Positions 8,062 to 14,479 of a DNA stretch of 24,160 nucleotides are shown piece after piece. A program made the translations under genes and the position numbers. The notes under the pieces were generated by a model. That model was not told the DNA's origin and made no database searches. It saw only the letters and a list, made by a program, of their open reading frames with translations. The DNA is taken from positions 1 through 24,160 of the forward strand of contig JAEDIV010000019.1 in assembly GCA_016296675.1 (NCBI GenBank), read 5' to 3'. This DNA comes from Clostridia bacterium. Its GTDB lineage: Bacteria; Bacillota; Clostridia; Christensenellales; Aristaeellaceae. Every line of letters begins with the position of its first letter. Position 1 is the first letter of the stretch.

Positions 8062-9453
8062 ATGAAGAAACTTGTCTCCATGCTCCTGGTTCTGGCCATG
8101 ATGCTGTGCGTTTTCGGCATTTCTGTGGCTGAAGAGACTGTTCCTGCCTACGACGGCAGCGAAGTCACCATCACCTTCTACAACACCATGGGTTCCAACC
8201 TCACCACGGTTCTCGACGCTTACATCGCCGAGTTCAACGCGCTCTATCCCAACATCAAGGTTGAATACACTTCCGTCGGCAGCTATGACGATGTCCGCGA
8301 TCAGATTTCCAAGGAAATCCCCGAAGGCATCCAGCCCAACATTGCATACTGCTATCCTGACCACGTAGCGCTTTACAACCTCGCCAAGGCTGTTCAGACC
8401 CTGGACGCCTACATCGAGAGCGATGCTGTGATCACCCGCGCTGACGGCACCACTGAGATCATGGGATTGACCGACGAGCAGAAGGCCGACTTCATCGAAG
8501 GCTACTACAACGAAGGCCGCGAGTTCGGCGATGGCCTCATGTACACCATGCCTCTCTCCAAGTCCACCGAAGTTCTTTACTACAACAAGACTTTCTTCGA
8601 TGCCAACAACCTGACCGTTCCCACTACCTGGGCGGAGCTCGAGGAAGTTTGCAAGAAGATCATTGAGATCGATCCCATGTCCATCCCTCTGGGCTATGAC
8701 AGCGAAGCCAACTGGTTCATCACCATGACTGAGCAGTACAACACCCCCTACACCAGCGCCACCGCGCCCCACTTCCTGTTTGACAATGCGGAAAACAAGG
8801 AATTCATCAAGATGTTCCGCGACTGGTATCAGGAAGGCTATCTGACCACCCAGTCCCTCTACGGCACTTATACTTCCGGCCTGTTCACCTCTACTTCTGA
8901 CATTAAGTCCTACATGTCCATCGGTTCTTCCGCCGGCGCGACCTATCAGCGTCCCGCGAAGAATGCTGACGGCACCTATCCCTTCGAAGTTGGCATCGCC
9001 ACCATTCCCCAGGTAGACGCCGGCAACAAGAAGGTTATTTCCCAGGGCCCGTCTCTGTGCATCTTCAAAAAGGCCAATCCTCAGGAAGTTGCCGCTTCCT
9101 GGCTGTTTGTAAAGTACCTCACCACCACCGTTGAATTCCAGGCCGAATTCTCCATGGCTTCCGGCTATGTTCCGGTCATCAAGTCCGTTGCTGGCAACGA
9201 GATCTATGCCGACTTCATCGCCAATGCCGACGGCGGCAACTTCGTATCCGCTCTGTCTGCCAAGGTTTGCTTGGAGCAGCAGGATGCCTACTACACTTCT
9301 CCCGCTTTCAACGGCTCTTCCACTGCCCGTGATCAGGTTGGCGCGCTCATGACCAAGTGCTTCACCATCCCGGACGGCAGCGATGTCGACGCGCTTGTTG
9401 ACGCCGCATTTGCTGATGCGATCGCCGAGTGCGAATACGCGGTAGGCTGGTAA
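8062..9453 (+). CDS. Extracellular solute-binding protein of the ABC importer
   Basis: A 463-residue family 1 (UgpB/MalE-like) binding protein that would deliver ligand to the two permeases. Residues 1-24 form a signal peptide with a likely signal peptidase I site after SVA. There is no lipobox: C16 is preceded by M-M-L, so the protein seems to be secreted without a lipid anchor, unusual for a Gram-positive binding protein. The mature part has the two-lobe pattern, with typical segments TMPLSKSTEVLYYNKTFF and TWAELEEVCKKI. Codon use is strongly biased to ACC, TCC, AAG and GAC compared with the permeases, a sign of high expression. AAGGAAGG lies upstream. The ligand is not predictable. Confidence 0.92.
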   Translation: MKKLVSMLLVLAMMLCVFGISVAEETVPAYDGSEVTITFYNTMGSNLTTVLDAYIAEFNALYPNIKVEYTSVGSYDDVRDQISKEIPEGIQPNIAYCYPDHVALYNLAKAVQTLDAYIESDAVITRADGTTEIMGLTDEQKADFIEGYYNEGREFGDGLMYTMPLSKSTEVLYYNKTFFDANNLTVPTTWAELEEVCKKIIEIDPMSIPLGYDSEANWFITMTEQYNTPYTSATAPHFLFDNAENKEFIKMFRDWYQEGYLTTQSLYGTYTSGLFTSTSDIKSYMSIGSSAGATYQRPAKNADGTYPFEVGIATIPQVDAGNKKVISQGPSLCIFKKANPQEVAASWLFVKYLTTTVEFQAEFSMASGYVPVIKSVAGNEIYADFIANADGGNFVSALSAKVCLEQQDAYYTSPAFNGSSTARDQVGALMTKCFTIPDGSDVDALVDAAFADAIAECEYAVGW

Positions 9454-9468
9454 TCTTAAGAGAATTCC

Positions 9469-10770
9469 ATGAACGTTACAAAACGAATTCTGTCCTTCCT
9501 GACGGTTCTTTTGCTCCTCACGGCGGGCGTTATGCCCGCCTGCGGGGCGGAGGGGGAGGATATCGCGGGCAGCGTAAAGCTGAATGCGGCATCCGATACC
9601 GTTAAGCAGGAAGTGACGGTAAAGACCTTTATCGACGGTGATACAACGCATTTCTTTGTTCCCGAGTCTGTCGCGGAAACCGGCGTTTTGAAAGCGAGAT
9701 ACCTTGCGGTCAATACGCCTGAAATCACCGGCAAGATCGAAGAATACGGAAAAAAGGCCGCGCAGTTTACGAAGGACAAGCTTTCAGACGCTTATTCCAT
9801 TCTCATTGAATCGGACAACGGCGCATGGAACAAGGACTCGACCGGCGACAGATATCTCGTTTGGGTTTGGTATAAGGAGAATCAGGATTCTCCGTACCGC
9901 AATCTCAATATCGAGCTTCTTGAAAACGGTCTGGCCATTGCCAATTCTTCGGCCAATAACCGCTACGGCGAAAAATGCATGGAAGCCATCGATTGGGCAA
10001 AGAAATCAAAGCTGAACGTGTATTCCGGTCAGAAGGATCCCGATTTTTATTACGGCGATGCGATTGAGCTAACGCTTAAGGAATTAAGGAGCAATCTTGA
10101 ATCCTACAATGGAAAAAAGGTTGCCTTTAGCGGCGTGATCACCATCGACAGCGCCAATGCCGTGTACATTGAGCAGTACGACGCGCAAACCGATATGTAT
10201 TTCGGCATGAGCGTGTACTACGGTTACGGTCTAAGCGGCAAGGGGCTTGAGATTTTAAAAGTCGGAAACGAAGCCAGAATTGTCGGAACGGTTCAGTTTT
10301 ATGAAGCCGGGGGCACCTGGCAGGTATCCGGTCTTACGTACCGGATGATGAAGCCCAAGGATCCCGGAAACATTCAGCTTCTGTCCGAAGGCCACACGCC
10401 TTCCTACACACCCGTTGACGCTGAAACCTTCCTGCGCGGAAAGGTCACGGTTTCGGGCGAAGAAAGCGAAAGCGTTTTCGATTTCGCGCCCATGGCCGTC
10501 GGCACTTCCGTTCAGATGGACAATCTCTTTGTCGAAAGCGTCCATACGACGCTTGATGAAGAAAGCTCCTCTTATGGAGCGATGACCCTGACGTGCAAAG
10601 TAGGTAACGACACGATTCAGGTCAGAACCGCAGTGCTTTTTGAAAACGGCGAGCGGATTACCGAGGAGAAATACCTCGGGAAGATTATCGACGTAAAAGG
10701 CATTGTGGACTATTACGAGGGAACGCACCAGATCAAGGTGTTTGTTCCCGAACAGATCGAGATTCACTGA
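9469..10770 (+). CDS. Exported staphylococcal-nuclease-like protein with OB-like C-terminal region
   Basis: 433 residues. A signal peptide ends near residue 26; MPAC at 22-25 is a poor lipobox, so lipidation is uncertain. Residues 49-175 match the thermonuclease fold: D56-G-D58-T at the metal site, R77, E85 in VNTPE and R128 correspond to S. aureus D19/D21, R35, E43 and R87. The position of D40 is N82. Residues 180-300 and 315-430 look like two OB-like domains (GKKVAFSGVI and GKIIDVKGIV strands), as in large secreted nucleases such as YhcR. The expected role is cleavage of extracellular DNA or RNA. It starts 15 bp after the binding-protein gene and 23 bp before the OB-repeat gene. Codon use is less biased than in those two, so it is probably less abundant. 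Confidence 0.8.
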   Translation: MNVTKRILSFLTVLLLLTAGVMPACGAEGEDIAGSVKLNAASDTVKQEVTVKTFIDGDTTHFFVPESVAETGVLKARYLAVNTPEITGKIEEYGKKAAQFTKDKLSDAYSILIESDNGAWNKDSTGDRYLVWVWYKENQDSPYRNLNIELLENGLAIANSSANNRYGEKCMEAIDWAKKSKLNVYSGQKDPDFYYGDAIELTLKELRSNLESYNGKKVAFSGVITIDSANAVYIEQYDAQTDMYFGMSVYYGYGLSGKGLEILKVGNEARIVGTVQFYEAGGTWQVSGLTYRMMKPKDPGNIQLLSEGHTPSYTPVDAETFLRGKVTVSGEESESVFDFAPMAVGTSVQMDNLFVESVHTTLDEESSSYGAMTLTCKVGNDTIQVRTAVLFENGERITEEKYLGKIIDVKGIVDYYEGTHQIKVFVPEQIEIH

Positions 10771-10793
10771 ATAACAGATAAGGAGTAGAAACA

Positions 10794-12107
10794 ATGAAAA
10801 AGCTGATCGCTCTGATCGCTGTTCTGGCTCTGTGCCTGACTGCTCTCCCGGTTATGGCTGAAGCCGACAATGCCGATCTTCTCTCCGCAAAGGCGTACAT
10901 CTATCAGATGTACAAAAACCCCTCCCGCACCGACATCAAGTCCACCCCCGCTGATTATGACGTCATCGGTTCCGTTCCGGTAGACGGCGTTAACTACACC
11001 GTTGAATGGTCCGCCGATTCCGACACCATCAAAGTGATCGTGAACGAAGACGGCTCCGTTACCATTGATGTTGATGAAAACAACGCTTCCGAGCTTTTCT
11101 ACAAGCTCACCGCGACCGTTAAGGATGCCGCCGGCAACGCCGCTTCCGTATCCTTCGACCGCAAGGTTCCCGCTTCCCTGACCGGCATGTCCTACGGCCA
11201 GATCGTAGACTACGCCTACACCCTCGTTGACGGCGAGAAGACCGTTAAGACCTATCGTCTCTTCGGTACCGTAGTCAAGATCCCCACTGCCTGGAGCGAA
11301 GAATACGGCAACATCACCGTTGACATCGCCATCGCCGGCAAGGAAGATATGCCCATCCAGTGCTACCGCCTCAAGGGCGAAGGCGCCAAGGATCTGAAGG
11401 TTGGCGACCAGATCACCGTTGAAGGCTTCATCAAGAACTACAAGGGCCTGATCGAGTTCGATTCCGGCTGCGCGCTCATCGGCTACGGCGAGATCGTTTC
11501 TCAGCAGCCCATCCTTGACGCCGCTTACATGCTGGGCGACGGCGAGAAGATGGCCGCTCCCACCGCGCTTAAGGGCATCATCACCAAGATCCCCACTGCC
11601 TGGAGCGAAGAATACGGCAACATCACCGTTGACATGGTTGTTGACGGAAACGAAGAAATGCCCATCGAGTGCTACCGCCTGACCGGCGAAGGCGCGAAGG
11701 ATCTTGCCATCGGCGATGAAATCGCAGTATTCGGCCAGATCAAGAACTATAAGGGCCTGATCGAGTTCGACAAGGGCTGCAAGCTCATCCCCGTCGGCAC
11801 CGAGAACGAAGTTCGCACCCTCGTAGCTGCTTACCAGCTCCTGGACGGCGAAGCCATGACTTCTGCCAATACCCTCACCGGCGTGATCGCCTCCATCGAT
11901 ACCGCCTACAGCGAGGAATACAAGAACATCACCGTTACCATCGTAGTAGCCGGCCTTGAAGAGTACAAGATCCAGTGCTACCGCCTGGCAGGCGAAGGCG
12001 CCGCCGAGCTTAAGGTTGGCGATACCATCACCGTTACCGGCAACATCAAGAATTACAAGGGCACCATTGAGTTTGACAAGGGCTGCTCCCTGGACGCCGT
12101 TAAGTAA
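10794..12107 (+). CDS. Exported protein with an Ig-like domain and three OB-like repeats
   Basis: 437 residues. The signal peptide is 1-22 (cut after VMA, no lipobox). Residues 25-125 resemble an atrophied bacterial Ig-like domain (YTVEWSAD, then LTATVKDAAGN and FDRKVPA). Three repeats of about 103 residues follow (about 130-236, 237-340, 341-437). Each contains EEYxNITV, a CYRL box, GEGAxxLxVGDxITVxGxIKNYKGxIEF and a GC motif. Each has exactly two cysteines, suggesting one disulfide per repeat outside the cell. The repeat pattern is OB-fold-like, so nucleic acid or sugar binding is possible but not shown. Codon bias is as strong as in the binding protein. It is the last gene of the operon, before the terminator at 12126. 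I do not recognise a named family. Confidence 0.72.
   Translation: MKKLIALIAVLALCLTALPVMAEADNADLLSAKAYIYQMYKNPSRTDIKSTPADYDVIGSVPVDGVNYTVEWSADSDTIKVIVNEDGSVTIDVDENNASELFYKLTATVKDAAGNAASVSFDRKVPASLTGMSYGQIVDYAYTLVDGEKTVKTYRLFGTVVKIPTAWSEEYGNITVDIAIAGKEDMPIQCYRLKGEGAKDLKVGDQITVEGFIKNYKGLIEFDSGCALIGYGEIVSQQPILDAAYMLGDGEKMAAPTALKGIITKIPTAWSEEYGNITVDMVVDGNEEMPIECYRLTGEGAKDLAIGDEIAVFGQIKNYKGLIEFDKGCKLIPVGTENEVRTLVAAYQLLDGEAMTSANTLTGVIASIDTAYSEEYKNITVTIVVAGLEEYKIQCYRLAGEGAAELKVGDTITVTGNIKNYKGTIEFDKGCSLDAVK
11276..11326 (+). repeat. 51-bp exact direct repeat, copy 1 (in OB-repeat gene)
   Basis: Identical over 51 bases to 11585-11635, 309 bp away, which equals one protein repeat (103 codons). It encodes KIPTAWSEEYGNITVD. 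The identity at third positions points to recent duplication or gene conversion between repeats 1 and 2. Confidence 0.9.
11585..11635 (+). repeat. 51-bp exact direct repeat, copy 2 (in OB-repeat gene)
   Basis: Second copy of the 11276-11326 segment. The matching place in the third repeat (about 11895-11940) has diverged (IDTAYSEEYKNITV). Confidence 0.9.
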
Positions 12108-12125
12108 TTCATTTGTGTAAAGCAA

Positions 12126-12166
12126 AAAAACTCCTGCGCATTGCTTTTTGCGCAGGAGTTTTTCTT
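12126..12166. terminator. Bidirectional terminator between converging operons
   Basis: A perfect 15-bp stem (AAAAACTCCTGCGCA at 12126-12140 with 12149-12163) has T-runs on both strands. It ends the ABC/nuclease operon on the plus strand and the DHH pair, whose stop is at 12179, on the minus strand. Confidence 0.92.
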
Positions 12167-12178
12167 TGAAGCGACGCT

Positions 12179-13156
12179 TTACATCCAACCGTCGTGCGTG
12201 CTTTTATAAGCGGAAATATGCTTATCCGCATCATCAATCAGCTGTTTCATTTCTTCCGGCGAATACACCGTTGCGCCGCTTGCGCAGGCGTGGCCGCCGC
12301 CGTGGTATTTCTCGGCGATGCCGTTGATGTGCGCAAATCTTGAACGCAGGCGCACGCGGATTTCGCCGTCGTCTGCATCAATGAAAGCGAGCCAGCAAAG
12401 CACGTCCTTGATGTCCGAAAGACTGGAAATGGATGCGCTGGCGCTTTCAAAGGAGAGGCCGAAGCGGGCCTGGATTTCTTTGGTTACGTGAATATACGCA
12501 ACGCCGCCGGGCGTTAAACGCATATTTTCATAGATGAATGCCTTGAATTTGAGCTGGTCAAAATCGCGCATGTACAGCCGGGCGTTCAGCGTTTCCGTGT
12601 CGATGCCCTGGTCCAGCATAAGGCCGGCGAGGCGCATCGTATCGCCCGTTACGCCTTCATACTGAAAGCGGCCGGAGTCCGTCAGCATGCCGGTATAGAT
12701 GTGTGTTGCGGCTTCGGAAGTGATTTTCAGTTTGTCTTTAAAGACGCTGTATAAGTGCGCGATCATTTCACAGGCGCTGGATCTGTCTTCCTCGACCCAC
12801 TGGATATCGCCGTATTTTTCCTTGTTGATATGATGATCAATTTTGATGATGGGGGAGCAGAGCGCGTATTTCTGATTCGAAATGCGCTCTGCATTTCCAA
12901 CGTCAATCACAATGCCGAGGGATTTTTTGTAGACTTCATCGTCCACCTCTTCATCATCTTTTCCCATAAAGGACAGATATTCGCTTTTTTCGTTGTCGAT
13001 GATATAAACCTTTTTATCGGGCCATGTGGCCTGAATAATCCCCTTCAGTCCCTTTGTCGCGCCCACGCAGTCGCCGTCGATGCGGCGATGGCGAAAGAGC
13101 ATGACAGAGGGGCTTTTTTCAATAGCATTATATATCTGCATAAGGGAAGCGTTCAT
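12179..13156 (-). CDS. DHH/DHHA1 phosphoesterase, NrnA-like (second of a tandem pair)
   Basis: A 325-residue cytoplasmic, Mn-dependent phosphoesterase. The N-terminal DHH domain has HRRIDGD (23-29), D85 and IDHH (106-109); the C-terminal DHHA1 domain has GGGH at 286-289. NrnA-type enzymes degrade 2-5 nt RNA and dephosphorylate pAp, and relatives hydrolyse cyclic dinucleotide products. The substrate here is inferred only from the family. The start at 13156 has GGAGGGCAGG upstream and lies 2 bp after the stop of the paralogue, so the two are co-transcribed. All metal ligands are present, so it should be active. Confidence 0.88.
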   Translation of the reverse strand: MNASLMQIYNAIEKSPSVMLFRHRRIDGDCVGATKGLKGIIQATWPDKKVYIIDNEKSEYLSFMGKDDEEVDDEVYKKSLGIVIDVGNAERISNQKYALCSPIIKIDHHINKEKYGDIQWVEEDRSSACEMIAHLYSVFKDKLKITSEAATHIYTGMLTDSGRFQYEGVTGDTMRLAGLMLDQGIDTETLNARLYMRDFDQLKFKAFIYENMRLTPGGVAYIHVTKEIQARFGLSFESASASISSLSDIKDVLCWLAFIDADDGEIRVRLRSRFAHINGIAEKYHGGGHACASGATVYSPEEMKQLIDDADKHISAYKSTHDGWM

Positions 13157-13158
13157 GA

Positions 13159-14106
13159 TTATTCCTGCCCTCCTGAAAGCGCGTCAAGATCCGAAAGCAT
13201 TCTTCTTACTTCATCCATATCCTTAAGCGTCGCGCCGCTGGCTTTTTTGTGCCCGCCGCCGCCGTATTTTACGGCGATAGGGTTTATGTCGTATTTATCG
13301 CTTCGAAGCTCGCACAGAACGCCGTTTTCGGTCTCGGTGAAATTCGCCCAGATATCTACGCCCTTGATGTCGCTCATGATACCGACCATGCCGCGCGAAA
13401 TAGCGAAAATATCTGCCTTTGTTTCTTTGAGCTCATCATAGGTTGTGATGATGTAGGCTACGCGTTTTTCGGTAAACTGAATCTTAAGCGTGTAGCGGGC
13501 CCGTAAGAGAAGCTGATCAAAATCACTGGCATAGAGATTCCGATAGATTTCAGAAATGTCGATTTTCTGATCCAAGAGGAAAGCTGCTCGTCGCATGGTG
13601 TCGCCGTTTGTGGAATCATAGCGGAAGCGACCGGAATCGGTCGCCATGCCGGTATAGAGCGCGGAAGCGGCGGTTTCATTCAAAGTGAGACCATTGTCGA
13701 TGGCCATTTGCACAATGAGACCGGCGCAGCTTTCGCTTGCGCTGTCTACATACTCCATATCCGCGATTTTTTCAACAAACAGATGATGGTCAATCCGGCA
13801 GGTGAACTTTGAAAGGGTATAACGGTCATCAGAAATCAAGTGCTTTGCAGAGGAATCCAGGAGAATCGAAAGCGCATTTTTGAAGATTTCATCCGGAATA
13901 TCATCCATTTCGCTGTCCTTCATGAAGGCATATCTTCCTGCATGATCGCCCACCATGTATACGGTCTTTCCGGGGAAGTTTTCGAGCAAAAGATGCTTTA
14001 AGCCGATCTGGCTGCCCAGTGCGTCGCCGTCGGGCGATTTGTGGCGATGGATAATAATCGTATCAAACGCTTTTACAGCGTCCAGAATGGATTTGTAGGT
14101 ATTCAT
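13159..14106 (-). CDS. DHH/DHHA1 phosphoesterase, NrnA-like (first of a tandem pair)
   Basis: 315 residues, paralogous to the next gene. HRHKSPDGD (20-28), D84 and IDHH (105-108) mark the DHH domain, and GGGGHKKASGA near the C-terminus marks DHHA1. The expected role is as an oligoribonuclease, pAp phosphatase or cyclic-dinucleotide-product hydrolase. The frame runs upstream to 14232, but the ATG at 14106 is chosen because AGGAG lies just before it and the longer form would run through the promoter at 14150-14178. The two paralogues differ clearly in sequence, so they probably have divided substrates rather than being a recent duplication. Confidence 0.88.
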   Translation of the reverse strand: MNTYKSILDAVKAFDTIIIHRHKSPDGDALGSQIGLKHLLLENFPGKTVYMVGDHAGRYAFMKDSEMDDIPDEIFKNALSILLDSSAKHLISDDRYTLSKFTCRIDHHLFVEKIADMEYVDSASESCAGLIVQMAIDNGLTLNETAASALYTGMATDSGRFRYDSTNGDTMRRAAFLLDQKIDISEIYRNLYASDFDQLLLRARYTLKIQFTEKRVAYIITTYDELKETKADIFAISRGMVGIMSDIKGVDIWANFTETENGVLCELRSDKYDINPIAVKYGGGGHKKASGATLKDMDEVRRMLSDLDALSGGQE

Positions 14107-14292
14107 ATATTGCGCTCCTGACGAAAAGGTATGATTTGTTTGATACCTGATTATACCATAAATTCGATGCAGCGTAAACGGAGGAAGAAGAATTTTGCGT
14201 TTCCTACAGGAGAAGCAGGATTGATGAGTCAATCCTTAAGACGCATATCAAAATCCATGCATAATTTGCAAAAACATGAGAGGAAACCATTT
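14107..14292. other. Intergenic region between DHH pair and degV fragment
   Basis: It contains the DHH promoter, a 7-bp inverted repeat (GGATTGA at 14218-14224 with TCAATCC at 14229-14235, TGAG loop) and a weak plus-strand promoter-like pair (TTAAGA 14236, CATAAT 14260). No gene is seen. The inverted repeat could be an operator or RNA hairpin. Confidence 0.4.
14150..14178 (-). promoter_or_regulatory. Promoter of the DHH phosphoesterase pair
   Basis: On the minus strand TTTACG (14178-14173), a 17-bp spacer and TATAAT (14155-14150) lie about 44 bp upstream of the start at 14106. Confidence 0.65.
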
Positions 14293-14433
14293 ATGAAAAC
14301 AAGAATTATCGTAGATTCAACGGCGGATCTGGTTGCGGAATACAAAAAACGCTTCCCCTTTCCGATCCCCGCCCGGAAATCCCGAAGGATTTCAGGGGAT
14401 CGGCCCTTCCCATCAAAAAAGGTACTTTTTTGA
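14293..14433 (+). pseudogene. DegV family gene, truncated after about 20 codons
   Basis: The ATG at 14293 has AGAGGAAA upstream and starts a clear DegV N-terminus (residues 1-20, with IIVDSTADL, the fatty-acid-binding family's first motif). After KKRF near residue 20 the frame enters the structured repeat at 14362, codes for an unrelated arginine- and proline-rich tail, and stops at 14431. A normal DegV has about 280 residues, so over 90% is missing. The product cannot function as DegV. Deletion next to the repeat, insertion of the repeat, or an assembly misjoin are all possible. Confidence 0.7.
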
Positions 14434-14436
14434 TGG
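14362..14436 (+). repeat. Structured repeat element, copy B
   Basis: Identical over 55 bp to the window's first 55 bases. Hairpin 1: CCGATCCCC (14362-14370) pairs with GGGGATCGG (14395-14403), and inside it GAAATCC (14376-14382) pairs with GGATTTC (14387-14393) around a CGAA tetraloop. Hairpin 2: CCATCAAAAAAG (14410-14421) pairs perfectly with CTTTTTTGATGG (14425-14436) around GTA. A different terminator hairpin follows. No open frame in it matches a protein family. Confidence 0.85.
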
Positions 14437-14440
14437 CTTG

Positions 14441-14472
14441 AGAGCTGCTTCTTTGATGGAAGCAGCTCTTTT
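14441..14472 (+). terminator. Terminator after repeat copy B
   Basis: AGAGCTGCTTC (14441-14451) pairs perfectly with GAAGCAGCTCT (14459-14469) and is followed by TTTC. The short T-run favours the plus strand. The stem sequence is unrelated to the terminator after copy A, although both stand at the same distance from the repeat. Confidence 0.65.
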
Positions 14473-14479
14473 CATATGC

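Noticed and set aside
8056..9651. Long open frame antisense to the binding-protein gene (531 codons, minus strand)
   Set aside because: It mirrors the strongly codon-biased binding-protein gene; it is low-complexity G/V-rich and has no family match.
11276..11635. Direct repeats as a CRISPR array
   Set aside because: There are only two copies, 309 bp apart, and both lie within a coding repeat.
10764..12188. Open frame antisense to the OB-repeat gene (474 codons), apparently repetitive
   Set aside because: The repeats are only the reverse image of the real three-repeat gene.
1..14436. Repeat element as an integron attC site
   Set aside because: The hairpin lacks the GTTRRRY/RYYYAAC core sites and no integrase or cassette series is present.
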